DNA from: Bacteroidota bacterium | Lineage (GTDB): Bacteria > Bacteroidota > Bacteroidia > Chitinophagales > Chitinophagaceae | Length of the DNA: 64,000 nucleotides | Assembly (NCBI GenBank): GCA_029573235.1 | Contig: JAKQGX010000007.1 | Coordinates: 1 to 64,000 of the forward strand | Direction of reading: 5' to 3' | Part shown: in pieces, positions 1 through 8,795 of the stretch | Numbering within the stretch: position 1 is the first letter of the stretch | How the letters are laid out: each line of letters begins with the position of its first letter | Translations under genes and position numbers: made by a program | Notes under the pieces: model-generated | Seen by the model: only the letters and a program-made list of their open reading frames with translations | The model's database searches: none | Told to the model about the DNA's origin: nothing

Positions 1-1033
1 AGATGGTAAAGTAACTGCCTATGCTACACGCCATACGATATTAGCCACCGGCGGAAGAGCACGCCAACTCCCCAACTTGCCTATTGATGGCAAGAAAATA
101 ATTGGTTACAGGGAAGCAATGGTATTGCCTGAAATGCCTAAATCCATGATTGTTGTTGGCTCCGGTGCCATCGGTGTTGAGTTTGCTTACTTCTACCACA
201 GTGTGGGTACCAAGGTGACCATTGTAGAATTCATGCCACGCATTGTTCCGGTGGAAGATGAGGATGTTTCTAAAGAACTAGAGAAAATCTATAAGAAAAA
301 AGGTATTGACATCATGACCAATGCTTCGGTAGAAAAAGTTGAAGCAAAGGGCAATGGTGTAGTTGCAACGGTGAAAACCGCTACCGGCAATATCACATTA
401 GAAGCCGACATCGTGCTGAGCGCTGTGGGGGTTTCTACCAATATCGAAAATATAGGGTTGGAAACATTGGGCATCAAAACCGAAAAAGATAAAGTAGTAG
501 TAGATACCTATTACAAAACAAACGTGGACGGTGTATATGCTATTGGCGATATCGTACCCGGTCAAGCCTTGGCACACGTAGCTATGAAAGAAGCTGTTAT
601 TTGCGTAGAAGCTATTGCTCAGAAAGAGGGTAAATACCATCATGTACCCGAAGCATTAGACTACAATAATGTTCCGGGCTGTACGTATTGCACTCCTGAA
701 ATTGCCTCAGTAGGTATGACCGAAAAGCAAGCTAAAGAAGCGGGCTATGAAGTGAAAGTAGGTAAATTCCCCTTCTCTGCATCGGGTAAAGCAAGCGCTG
801 CCGGTGCCAATGAGGGCTTTGTGAAAGTAATCTTTGATGCCAAGTACGGAGAGTGGTTGGGTACACACATGATAGGTGCCAATGTTACCGAGATGATTGC
901 CGAAACCGTTACGGCTCGTAAGTTGGAAACTACTTGGCAAGAACAATTGGATACCATCTTCCCGCATCCAACCATGAGCGAAGCCATGAAAGACGCTATT
1001 GAAGTGGCACTCGGCGAAGCCATTCACTTATAA
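1..1033 (+). CDS. lpdA: Dihydrolipoyl dehydrogenase (E3), C-terminal part, cut by window edge
   Basis: The reading frame is open from the first bases, so the gene starts upstream; about 343 residues are visible. It would reoxidise dihydrolipoamide in 2-oxoacid dehydrogenase or glycine cleavage complexes, with FAD and NAD+. Seen: the end of the FAD domain (ATGGRA), the NAD-binding Rossmann motif VVGSGAIGVEFA, the second FAD motif TNVDGVYAIGDI, and a C-terminal dimerisation domain with the catalytic HPTMSEA segment (the His of the His-Glu pair). The redox-active CxxxxC pair lies upstream of the window. A strong hairpin follows the stop, so transcription probably ends here. Family assignment is firm; which complex it serves cannot be seen. 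Confidence 0.95.
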   Translation, partial: DGKVTAYATRHTILATGGRARQLPNLPIDGKKIIGYREAMVLPEMPKSMIVVGSGAIGVEFAYFYHSVGTKVTIVEFMPRIVPVEDEDVSKELEKIYKKKGIDIMTNASVEKVEAKGNGVVATVKTATGNITLEADIVLSAVGVSTNIENIGLETLGIKTEKDKVVVDTYYKTNVDGVYAIGDIVPGQALAHVAMKEAVICVEAIAQKEGKYHHVPEALDYNNVPGCTYCTPEIASVGMTEKQAKEAGYEVKVGKFPFSASGKASAAGANEGFVKVIFDAKYGEWLGTHMIGANVTEMIAETVTARKLETTWQEQLDTIFPHPTMSEAMKDAIEVALGEAIHL

Positions 1034-1050
1034 TCAACCTAAACATTTCG

Positions 1051-1080
1051 AATGGCTACCCCAAACAGGTAGCCATTTTA
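1051..1080 (+). terminator. Rho-independent-type hairpin after lpdA
   Basis: A perfect 10-bp inverted repeat (AATGGCTACC / GGTAGCCATT) with a 7-nt loop lies 17 nt after the lpdA stop. It is followed by only a short T run. It separates lpdA from the epimerase gene. Confidence 0.8.
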
Positions 1081-1172
1081 GTTATAATACACTTTGCAGT
1101 GTCGTCTTTCCAACAACGATGGGAATAACCTGCATAGACTCTTCATTCATATTTAATACAACAATACACTAC

Positions 1173-2159
1173 ATGAAATTCCAGCATCAAGACATTACGG
1201 ACAAGTCCTTTTTAGTAACAGGGGGAGCGGGCTTTATCGGCTCTCATTTGGTGGAATATTTATTGAAAAACGGTGCTAAAAAAGTACGAGTGCTCGATAA
1301 TTTTTTAACCGGGTTTCGCTCCAATGTAGAACCCTTTGCTGTGTATCCTGCATTCGAAATGATGGAAGGAGATATCTGCGATGTAACTACTTGTAAAAAA
1401 GCATGTGAAGGGATTGACTTTGTTTCTCACCAAGCCGCTTTAGGGTCAGTGCCTCGTTCGGTGAAAGATCCCATCACGTCAAACAGCGTCAATGTAACAG
1501 GCTTCTTGAATGTATTAACCGCTGCAAAAGACAGTGGCTCTGTGAAAGCATTCGTATATGCCTCATCGTCCTCCGTATATGGTGATGAACCCAATTTACC
1601 CAAGGTGGAAGACCGAATCGGGAACCCGCTTTCACCCTATGCTGTAACGAAGAAAACCAATGAACTGTATGCAGCTGTTTTTGCTGACTTGTATGGTATG
1701 AAGGTGATTGGGTTTCGATATTTTAATGTATTCGGTCCCCGGCAAGACCCCGACGGACCTTATGCAGCAGTAATACCCTTGTTTGTAAGCGGTATCCTTC
1801 AGAATACTCCTGTGTATATTAATGGCGATGGGGAACAAACCCGTGATTTCACCTTCGTAGAAAATGCAGTACAAGCAAATGTTTTGGGCATGCTTACTGA
1901 AAACGAAGCAGCCTTTGGAAGGGTTTATAATGTAGCTGTCGGGGAAAATTTTTCTGTGAATACATTATATCATACTATCCGAGAACAATTAGGCAACACG
2001 CATGCACCTACCTACAGAGCGCCTCGTGCCGGTGATATTCGAAACTCTTTAGCGGATATTTCGCTAGCCCAAACCATGTTGGGATATCAACCCACACAAC
2101 GTTTTGGGGAAGGGTTAAGGCAAACCGTTGCATACTTTAAAGAACGATACAGCCAATAA
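1173..2159 (+). CDS. NAD-dependent epimerase, UDP-GlcNAc/UDP-glucose 4-epimerase type (WbpP/TviC-like SDR)
   Basis: Extended short-chain dehydrogenase of 328 residues. Seen: the nucleotide-binding motif TGGAGFIG at residues 16-23, the SSSSVYG segment near 131-137, and the catalytic YxxxK (Y156, K160) in NPLSPYAVTK. The LGSVPRSVKDP stretch resembles WbpP/TviC-type UDP-N-acetylhexosamine 4-epimerases, which feed cell-surface polysaccharide synthesis. That substrate is inferred from family resemblance and is not proven. The frame stays open upstream to 999, overlapping lpdA and its terminator, so I take the ATG at 1173, which puts the Rossmann motif at the usual distance from the N-terminus. No sugar-related genes adjoin it. 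Confidence 0.88.
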   Translation: MKFQHQDITDKSFLVTGGAGFIGSHLVEYLLKNGAKKVRVLDNFLTGFRSNVEPFAVYPAFEMMEGDICDVTTCKKACEGIDFVSHQAALGSVPRSVKDPITSNSVNVTGFLNVLTAAKDSGSVKAFVYASSSSVYGDEPNLPKVEDRIGNPLSPYAVTKKTNELYAAVFADLYGMKVIGFRYFNVFGPRQDPDGPYAAVIPLFVSGILQNTPVYINGDGEQTRDFTFVENAVQANVLGMLTENEAAFGRVYNVAVGENFSVNTLYHTIREQLGNTHAPTYRAPRAGDIRNSLADISLAQTMLGYQPTQRFGEGLRQTVAYFKERYSQ

Positions 2160-2219
2160 ATTGTACCGGTTATTAGCGGCAATGGCAAAGCCACAATATC
2201 GTACAACTAAAAAACAATT

Positions 2220-2702
2220 ATGCTCACGTCTCTTTTTGAAATCATCCCCTATACCGAAAAGCTAAAGCCTCAACTAGTAGCTGTTTGGGAAAAATCGGTA
2301 ATAGCCACACATGACTTCTTATCTCCAACCGACTTTAATGAAATAAAAGAATCAGTAAAAGGCATCAATTTTTATGACCTGCAAGTCTATTGTTTAATGA
2401 ACAAAAATCAAGTTTTGGGTTTTGTTGGAGTGTACGAAAATAAAGTAGAGATGCTCTTTTTAGACCCACAATATATGGGGCAAGGACATGGTTATAGGTT
2501 ATTAACTTTTGCAGTAAAAGAACTAAATGCTGATAAAGTAGATGTAAATGAACAGAACACTTCAGCATTGAAATTCTATCAAAAATTTGGCTTTAATGCA
2601 TTCGAAAGAACCGACAAAGACGACCAAGGAAGGAACTATCCACTACTCAGAATGAAGCTCATTCCAAGCAATCATTATGCCTACTCACAGCATCTTCCTT
2701 AG
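2220..2702 (+). CDS. GNAT family N-acetyltransferase
   Basis: A 160-residue protein with a single GNAT fold. The acetyl-CoA pyrophosphate-binding loop is visible as QGHGYRLL (residues 87-94) after the beta-4 strand VEMLFLDPQY. A typical C-terminal segment, NTSALKFYQKFGF, follows. Size and layout match small-molecule or protein N-acetyltransferases (YjaB/PhnO-like), but the acceptor cannot be read from the sequence. The gene starts about 60 bp after the epimerase stop on the same strand and could be co-transcribed. It ends only about 10 bp from the convergent outer-membrane protein gene. Confidence 0.85.
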   Translation: MLTSLFEIIPYTEKLKPQLVAVWEKSVIATHDFLSPTDFNEIKESVKGINFYDLQVYCLMNKNQVLGFVGVYENKVEMLFLDPQYMGQGHGYRLLTFAVKELNADKVDVNEQNTSALKFYQKFGFNAFERTDKDDQGRNYPLLRMKLIPSNHYAYSQHLP

Positions 2703-2712
2703 CTGAAAATTA

Positions 2713-3465
2713 CTATAAATTGTACCCCAATCCCAGTTTGCCATAAAGATTGTATAAAGGAATATCCACACCACTAAAGGAGGAAGGGAATATCCGGCAA
2801 AGTCCCCAATTCATCTGCAAGGCAGCAGCCCAACGGGCACCCAATTGATACGCAACTCCTCCATGAAGTCCGTAATCCATACGTCTTAGCTTGTCGGAGA
2901 AATCAAATTCTGCATGGTCTATAATCACTTTCTCTCCCAAATCTCCACCATTTCGAATGTAGCCATCCGATACATGTCCTTCAAACTTGGGACTTAATAA
3001 ATAAGCCATGTATCCTCCGGCTTCCAAAGACCAATGCGAAGTGAGGCGATACGTGGTATATATCGGAATGGTAAGATATACATTGTTCACGAGCGTTGAA
3101 TTGGTACCGGTAAAGCTGCCTTCAAAACCGGATTGACCGTTACCGCTTTGCAATAAGGTATGGAAATAAGCAACACTATCCGTTACTTTCATTCCTTTGA
3201 AATCTATCTGTAGTCCTGCCGTCAATATCCATTTTTCATGTAACGGATACATAGCAAAGTAGCCTAACGAAGGTGAGAAACGAGGGCTATAATATGAAAT
3301 TTTACGAATCGTATTGGGCATCGAACGTGGCGCTGTGGCACCAATATTAAACCCGGCAATAATCCGATAACTCAGTTTTTTTTCAAACTCCGTCAGATTG
3401 ATTTTAGCCATTAATGAAGATGACGATAACAGCAATATGAATATGAGTAAGCTAATTTTTTTCAT
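2713..3465 (-). CDS. Outer-membrane beta-barrel protein, function unknown
   Basis: A 250-residue protein with a clear Sec signal peptide (KK, then a hydrophobic stretch to about residue 20). The rest alternates short amphipathic strands rich in aromatic and glycine residues (GLQIDFKGMKV, YRLTSHWSLEAGGYMAYLL, YGLHGGVAYQLGARWAAAL), as in PorT-like or outer-membrane protein beta-barrel domain families of Bacteroidota. It lies 55 bp downstream of the PCMD lipoprotein gene on the same strand, so the two may form one transcript for a cell-surface function. No enzyme motif is visible. Confidence 0.7.
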   Translation of the reverse strand: MKKISLLIFILLLSSSSLMAKINLTEFEKKLSYRIIAGFNIGATAPRSMPNTIRKISYYSPRFSPSLGYFAMYPLHEKWILTAGLQIDFKGMKVTDSVAYFHTLLQSGNGQSGFEGSFTGTNSTLVNNVYLTIPIYTTYRLTSHWSLEAGGYMAYLLSPKFEGHVSDGYIRNGGDLGEKVIIDHAEFDFSDKLRRMDYGLHGGVAYQLGARWAAALQMNWGLCRIFPSSFSGVDIPLYNLYGKLGLGYNL

Positions 3466-3520
3466 GCCTCAAATGTTGTTGTGTGTTGAAAGAAAGGTTG
3501 AAGGAGAAACGGTACTAAGG

Positions 3521-4567
3521 CTAAGGAATAATTTGTAAACTATCTACCACCAACCGGCTACCAATTGCGCCTCTGTAGTTTTCGCCATCTGCACTGGAAG
3601 AAGCAACGATAGCCAACATCAATTGGCTGCCGGCTGTAGCACCACCGGTATAGTCGAAGGGGATATCAAATCTTGTAAAACTGGTTTTAGCTGTGCCATC
3701 TGCCAACATAGCCCTGGCAACTATCTTGTTGGAGGTTTTGATATTGGTGCCATTCAGCTTGTCGGGTCCATTATACAAGATAGCGTAGATAGTGCATTTG
3801 TCGGTCTCTGTTGCATTGGTAGTTCCGTCTTTTTCTTGAAAAACACTACCCGGCGTGTATTGATAATATCCGGTAAAACGTTTGGGTTGTCCTATATAGG
3901 GCTGCCCGAATTCAGTTGCAGCAGGTGGATTGGTGAGTGCAAAATTAGCATTGAAATTTCCGAGGTAAAGTGATCCCGGGAACAACTTTACACCAACCAA
4001 TTCTGAAATCGCATTACCTTTTAACGTTACTATTTCTGCGGCTTTCGTATTGTGAAGCCCTTGGGTGGTGGAGCGCATAGGGTAGGCATCAGGCTTTTTA
4101 TCTACCCCCGTCATTGCGATTCCCGGATTGCCGGAAGACCAAACCTGTGTTCCATTATCATCATACGGAAATTCATATTGGTTGGTAGGCTGTATGCCCC
4201 ATTTTTCGAAGTTGAAAACCCAAGTGACAATCGTTACTACTTCTACGGTATATACTTTTTTGTTGACACCCGACTGAGAGGTTACGGTATATGTTACCGG
4301 TTGTTGAAACCGAATAGAATCTCCCGAAGCCGGATGTACCACAGCTCCCGAAGAAACGGTCAATACAGGAGCCAATCCATTCTTGTATGCCTCAGGCTTT
4401 AAGTGCAATAATATTTTGTTGTTGGCTTGGTCAATAACCACCGCAGAGCTAAGCAAACTATCCGCCACTTCAAAGCTTTCAATATCTGCTTCCGGATTTT
4501 GAGGAGCCGGTTTTATACAACCACCCAAAAAGAGAAAAGCGCTCAAAAAATAAAAGATGTTACGCAT
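3521..4567 (-). CDS. PCMD domain lipoprotein (putative carbohydrate metabolism domain)
   Basis: About 348 residues. The N-terminus is a lipoprotein signal with lipobox LFLGGC (acylated Cys17). Residues ~30-110 form an Ig-like domain of the kind found in Bacteroidota surface proteins (TVSSGAVVHPASGD, PVTYTVTSQSGVNKKVYTVEV). The remainder fits the PCMD family, with its typical ending (AIVASSSADGENYRGAIGSRLVVDSLQI). PCMD proteins are surface-exposed and often tied to glycan use, but the biochemical role is not established. The frame continues to a TTG at 4579, but the ATG at 4567 gives a proper signal peptide. A TATCTTTG promoter element lies about 35 bp upstream. Confidence 0.78.
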   Translation of the reverse strand: MRNIFYFLSAFLFLGGCIKPAPQNPEADIESFEVADSLLSSAVVIDQANNKILLHLKPEAYKNGLAPVLTVSSGAVVHPASGDSIRFQQPVTYTVTSQSGVNKKVYTVEVVTIVTWVFNFEKWGIQPTNQYEFPYDDNGTQVWSSGNPGIAMTGVDKKPDAYPMRSTTQGLHNTKAAEIVTLKGNAISELVGVKLFPGSLYLGNFNANFALTNPPAATEFGQPYIGQPKRFTGYYQYTPGSVFQEKDGTTNATETDKCTIYAILYNGPDKLNGTNIKTSNKIVARAMLADGTAKTSFTRFDIPFDYTGGATAGSQLMLAIVASSSADGENYRGAIGSRLVVDSLQIIP

Positions 4568-4601
4568 ACTATTATTCAAATTAAAGAATCAATGGTCGTT
4601 T

Positions 4602-4609
4602 CAAAGATA
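4602..4609 (-). promoter_or_regulatory. Bacteroidota -7 promoter element for the PCMD gene
   Basis: On the minus strand the sequence is TATCTTTG, a perfect match to TAnnTTTG. It lies 34 nt upstream of the chosen ATG (4567), giving a predicted leader of about 28 nt. No clear -33 TTTG was found at the standard distance. Confidence 0.4.
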
Positions 4610-4780
4610 CAATCCGGGCGTATTATTTATCGATTTACGTAAAGTGTTTTTATTAACAAACATGAAAAGCATTTTCCCTTTTTAATGTATAGAGTAGTTG
4701 AAAAATGTAGCCTCAAAAAGGTATCTGTATGTATTAATAAATTCAAACTAGTTGAAATCTCCGAACTATATTTACAGTCT

Positions 4781-6175
4781 ATGAGCATACCGACAACGTC
4801 TTCAAAAAACCGGCTGACATTATATATCATCATTGCTTTGATACTAGGTATCGGGCTGGGATTTGTTTTAAATGGGAATTATGTAAAGAGCGAAAACAGC
4901 ACCATTGACCATACCGAAAAGCGCATCAAATGGGTAGGGGAGCAGGTAGCCCTATTGAATGCAGATACCCTTTCATCTCCCAAATATGCCTCTTTAAAAG
5001 CCGAGAAAGAGCAATTATTAAAAGAGAATAAAGCAGCACACGTAGCCCGTGAAAAAAAGTTGGAGCCCTTTTCCATATTGGCTGATATCTTTCTTCGATT
5101 GATAAAAATGATTGTCGCTCCATTGGTCTTTACCACATTAGTTGTAGGTGTTGCCAAGTTGGGCGATATCCAATCGGTGGGGCGCATAGGAGGCAAAACA
5201 CTGCTTTGGTTTTTAGCAGCCAGCTTTACCAGTTTAATGCTGGGAATGGTGTTGGTCAATTTCTTTCAACCCGGTGTGAGTATGCACCTTCCATTACCTG
5301 TTACCGATGAAACGGGCATTGTAAAAACAGCCTTAACATTGAAAGACTTTTTGTACCATGTATTCCCCAGTAGTTTTATTGAGGCAATGGCAAAGAATGA
5401 AATATTACAGATAGTAGTTTTCTCTTTGTTTTTTGGGGTAGCAACAGCAGCTATTGGTGAAACCGGTGAAATCGTTGTGAGGTTTTTAGATGCGGTAGCA
5501 CATGTAATTTTAAAGGTAACGGCTTATGTGATGAACCTAGCTCCGGTAGCCGTGTTTGGTGCTATGGTGGCAGTGATTGCCAAGCAAGGACTGGGTGTGT
5601 TAAAGACGTATTCAATTTTTATCGGAGAGTTTTATTTAGGCTTGCTCATACTATGGGTAATACTGTTATTAGCCGGTTCTGTTTTTATTAAGAAGCGCGC
5701 CTTTACGTTATTTAAACGTATCAAAGAACCTATTTTATTAGCCTTTAGCACCAGCAGTAGCGAAGCGGCTTTTCCCAAAACAATGCTGGAATTAGAGCGT
5801 TTCGGATGTCATAATAAAATCGTCAGTTTTGTATTACCATTGGGTTATTCCTTCAACCTTGATGGTTCTATGATGTACATGACTTTTGCCTCATTATTTA
5901 TTGCACAGTCGTATGGCATACATTTAGATTTTGCAACACAAATGAGTATGTTGATGGTACTGATGCTGACCAGTAAAGGCATTGCCGGCGTACCCAGAGC
6001 TTCGCTGGTAGTCATTGCCGGTACGCTTGCCACCTTCCATATTCCGGAAGCGGGCTTAGCCTTATTGCTTGGCATCGACCCCTTGTTGGACATGGGGCGC
6101 AGTGCTACCAATGTAGTGGGCAACAGCATAGCTACAGCCGTTGTAAGTAAGTGGGAAAATGCATTGGAATCATAA
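4781..6175 (+). CDS. Dicarboxylate/amino acid:cation symporter (DAACS family)
   Basis: About 464 residues with multiple membrane segments. The DAACS/GltP signatures are present: the serine-rich re-entrant loop STSSSEAAFPKTM, the NLDGSMMYM transmembrane 7 motif, the SKGIAGVPRASLVV hairpin 2, and the DMGRSATNVVGNS motif of transmembrane 8. The family co-transports glutamate, aspartate or C4-dicarboxylates with Na+ or H+. An extra polar, coiled-coil-like segment of roughly 60 residues (about 35-95, rich in Lys/Glu) sits between the first membrane helix and the next, which is longer than in GltP. The frame opens at 4685, but the ATG at 4781 places the first hydrophobic helix at the N-terminus and follows a TATATTTA box. 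Confidence 0.92.
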   Translation: MSIPTTSSKNRLTLYIIIALILGIGLGFVLNGNYVKSENSTIDHTEKRIKWVGEQVALLNADTLSSPKYASLKAEKEQLLKENKAAHVAREKKLEPFSILADIFLRLIKMIVAPLVFTTLVVGVAKLGDIQSVGRIGGKTLLWFLAASFTSLMLGMVLVNFFQPGVSMHLPLPVTDETGIVKTALTLKDFLYHVFPSSFIEAMAKNEILQIVVFSLFFGVATAAIGETGEIVVRFLDAVAHVILKVTAYVMNLAPVAVFGAMVAVIAKQGLGVLKTYSIFIGEFYLGLLILWVILLLAGSVFIKKRAFTLFKRIKEPILLAFSTSSSEAAFPKTMLELERFGCHNKIVSFVLPLGYSFNLDGSMMYMTFASLFIAQSYGIHLDFATQMSMLMVLMLTSKGIAGVPRASLVVIAGTLATFHIPEAGLALLLGIDPLLDMGRSATNVVGNSIATAVVSKWENALES

Positions 6176-6261
6176 TGGATGAAGCGAATTCCCAAAATTT
6201 TCATAACACTTTTTGTCTGCCTCAATCCCCAACTCATTTCATTATCTTCGCGCTTTCATAA

Positions 6262-6936
6262 ATGCATATGCAAGGGATTATAGATTTATTAAAGGAGTTG
6301 ATGGATGCCGAAAAATTGGCAGCACTGGTAATGTTGTACGGTGGCTTGTACTTAGTAGCATTGATAATTTTCGCTGAGACAGGACTGTTCGTTGGTTTTT
6401 TTCTCCCCGGTGATTCGTTGCTTTTCGTTACCGGGCTGATGATTGCCAACTCTCAAAACCCGACTACAAACGATTTTCTAAACCTAGTGTATTGGATTGC
6501 TTTAATTTCTTTTTCCGGTATTGTAGGAAATGCTGTCGGGTATTGGTTTGGGAAGAAAACCGGGCCGATGCTCTTTCACAAAAAAGACACTTTCTTATTT
6601 AAACAAAAGCACATTAAACAAGCACACGATTTTTATGAAAAGAAAGGCGGAGCAGCCATTATTTTAGCCCGCTTCCTGCCTATCGTACGGACGTTTGCAC
6701 CCATCGTTGCCGGAGTGGTTGATATGGACAAGAAAAAGTTTTTTTTGTACAATGTGGTTGGCTCCTTACTATGGGTTTGTAGCATGACCTTGGCAGGTTA
6801 TTTCTTGGGCGAAAACGAATGGGTAAAACATAATTTTGAGAAGATTGTAATCGGCTTAATCGTTGTGACTACAGCTCCCGTACTGTTCAAAATGTTCTTC
6901 AGCAAAAAGAAAGACCCTGCGATAGAAACCGAATAG
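6262..6936 (+). CDS. DedA family membrane protein
   Basis: A 224-residue SNARE-associated/DedA (VTT domain) protein. The hallmark motifs are seen: ETGLFVGFFLPGDS at 39-52 and ARFLPIVRTFAP at 136-147, the latter with the conserved arginines. There are about five hydrophobic segments. Family members are needed for membrane homeostasis and are now linked to lipid-carrier (undecaprenyl phosphate or phospholipid) flipping. Which lipid this one handles is unknown. The -7-like element TATCTTCG (6243-6250) ends 11 nt before the ATG, implying a very short leader. A terminator hairpin follows. Confidence 0.9.
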   Translation: MHMQGIIDLLKELMDAEKLAALVMLYGGLYLVALIIFAETGLFVGFFLPGDSLLFVTGLMIANSQNPTTNDFLNLVYWIALISFSGIVGNAVGYWFGKKTGPMLFHKKDTFLFKQKHIKQAHDFYEKKGGAAIILARFLPIVRTFAPIVAGVVDMDKKKFFLYNVVGSLLWVCSMTLAGYFLGENEWVKHNFEKIVIGLIVVTTAPVLFKMFFSKKKDPAIETE

Positions 6937-6971
6937 GGGGTTATCGTTATATTTTATTTTATCGCTTTTGT

Positions 6972-7005
6972 AAGGGCTATATTTATTTATAGCCTTTCTT
7001 TTTTT
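6972..7005 (+). terminator. Hairpin plus T-tract after the dedA-like gene
   Basis: AAGGGCTATA pairs with TATAGCCTTT (one G-T pair) across a 6-nt loop and is followed by C and a run of seven T. It lies about 35 nt beyond the DedA-family stop. Confidence 0.8.
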
Positions 7006-7100
7006 GTTATTGCTAGCCTCAAAAATCGTTTTTGTTGTTTCTTCTTTTAGCGATTGATTTCAAAGGAGGTTTCATAGCAACAGTTACGATTGCCTACTTA

Positions 7101-8624
7101 CTACTGTTTTATTTTCTGTAATAAATATGAATCTCCCAAAAGCTCGGCACAGGTGGCTACAGCAGTAATGCTCACACCCAACACTCCATGCAAATTGATG
7201 TTTTGCCCGGTTAATAATAGGTTGGGTATTTTGGTGCGTGTGGAAATAGTGGTTGCAGCGGGTTGGTTTACGTCCTTCAATATTCCATAGAAAGCACCTT
7301 CTGGAGTAGCCGTATAATCACGGTAGGTGAGGGGCGTGGCAACGCTATGTGTCATATTGTTGGCACTAATCTCCGGAATATGTTGTGATACTTTGGCTAA
7401 TAACAATTGGGCATGATGTTCTTTGAAGTCGGTATAGGCTTGCCCTCTGTCCATTTTGGATAAAGTATGGTTGCAGGTATTTGCCCATGGTTCAACCTCG
7501 TCATAGTGCATATAAGTCAGTATCGAAACGCTCTCTGCATACCCACGATGTGTTTTGCTTTCTGTGAAGTAGGCAGCATAAGTCTCCGGAAAAGATCCCG
7601 GTATATATTGTATCGCTTTCAGTGCCTCTTCGTGTTGGTGCCAATATGTGTTATAGTGGCGCATCTTCACCGTTGCGGGTCGCAAGACAATGTTCAACAT
7701 AAACGGTGCGGTTGTTTGAGGCAATTGGCTGATGCGTTTGCGGTATGCCGTTTTGATGACAGTGCTATCTATCATCGGCAATAGTATTGCAGGGTGTATA
7801 TTGGCAATGAAGTTGCGGGCGAAAAACCGTTGTCCATCTGCTGTTTCGGCATAAGTAGCCACTCCATTTTCTACTGCTATTTTTTCTACTGTGGCATGGT
7901 TATATATTTCACCTCCATATTGGCGCAGTGCCATGATAAGAAACTTCGATATCTGCGAACTACCCGGCACTACTTTGTGCGCACTATGTATATAGCTTTC
8001 GGTAACTAATGCGTGTATATAAAAAGGCGTACGATGTGGTACTCCGGCATAGAGCAAGTTGTTGCCGAGCAGCACTTGTTGCAATCGTTTGTTCGGTGTT
8101 ATTTGCGCTATTTTCTGGGTCAATTCCCAACCGGACACTGCTTGTTTTTCTGCTGCAGCACCCAGTCGCAAACGATACAATGGGAAATGATCACCCACAT
8201 TTTTGATAGCAGCTATATATTGAGTAATGGCTTCTTTTTCTTGAGGGAAATAGGAAGATAATTGTTCGATAAAATTTGCTTCACCATTTGCCAACGGATA
8301 TAGTGTTGGTAGATCGCCGAAACAAATACGGTCGAAACCGTTTGCATCAAAAGCCCGAAGCTCCAATTGTGGCATGATGCCGGTATATTCAAAAATTTGG
8401 TGTAGCGGATGTCCTTCTCCTAACCCACCAATATAATGCACGCAGCTGTCAAAGACGTGCTTTTGCAACGAAAATGTTTGCAAGCATCCTCCATATTGTT
8501 TGTTCTTTTCCAGTACGCACACCTTCATGCCTTCTTTGGCAAGCATGACGGCACTAAGCAGACCGCCTAAGCCGCTACCTATGATCACTACATCGTATGC
8601 TGATGGATTTTTCAAACGGGGCAA
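7101..8624 (-). CDS. FAD-dependent phytoene desaturase/retinol saturase-like oxidoreductase
   Basis: About 507 residues. The N-terminal dinucleotide-binding motif is VVIIGSGLGGLLSAVMLAKEG, followed by VCVLEKNKQYGGC. The C-terminal FAD-contact segment (IPNLLLTGQNINLHGVLGVS) matches the CrtI/all-trans-retinol 13,14-reductase group. Such enzymes desaturate, saturate or isomerise polyenes, but many bacterial members have no known substrate, and no carotenoid genes lie nearby. No ATG precedes the Rossmann fold: the start must be TTG (8624, or TTG at 8615). The element TAATTTTG (8622-8629, minus strand) overlaps the first TTG, which favours the later one. It is transcribed divergently from aspS. 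Confidence 0.85.
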   Translation of the reverse strand: MPRLKNPSAYDVVIIGSGLGGLLSAVMLAKEGMKVCVLEKNKQYGGCLQTFSLQKHVFDSCVHYIGGLGEGHPLHQIFEYTGIMPQLELRAFDANGFDRICFGDLPTLYPLANGEANFIEQLSSYFPQEKEAITQYIAAIKNVGDHFPLYRLRLGAAAEKQAVSGWELTQKIAQITPNKRLQQVLLGNNLLYAGVPHRTPFYIHALVTESYIHSAHKVVPGSSQISKFLIMALRQYGGEIYNHATVEKIAVENGVATYAETADGQRFFARNFIANIHPAILLPMIDSTVIKTAYRKRISQLPQTTAPFMLNIVLRPATVKMRHYNTYWHQHEEALKAIQYIPGSFPETYAAYFTESKTHRGYAESVSILTYMHYDEVEPWANTCNHTLSKMDRGQAYTDFKEHHAQLLLAKVSQHIPEISANNMTHSVATPLTYRDYTATPEGAFYGILKDVNQPAATTISTRTKIPNLLLTGQNINLHGVLGVSITAVATCAELLGDSYLLQKIKQ

Positions 8625-8717
8625 AATTATTATCCGGCACCTAAGTTACAAGCAAATAGCAAAGTATTTCTTTCTCTTAGGGTATGAATAAATGTGGTTT
8701 CATTAAGTCAACAATAT

Positions 8718-8750
8718 TTTGAAAGGGTAGGGCGATAGCAGTTTTCTTTG
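8718..8750 (+). promoter_or_regulatory. Probable aspS promoter
   Basis: TTTG (8718-8721), a 21-nt spacer, then TTTCTTTG (8743-8750) match the Bacteroidota TTTG-N19-21-TAnnTTTG pattern with one mismatch. The predicted start of transcription is about 40 nt before the aspS ATG at 8796. Confidence 0.4.
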
Positions 8751-8795
8751 CAGTATCTTGCAGCACTTTTCTCAACCATTTCTCAAGTACACATT

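Noticed and set aside
999-1172. N-terminal extension of the epimerase frame overlapping lpdA
   Set aside because: It runs through the lpdA stop and its terminator hairpin; the family start is at ATG 1173.
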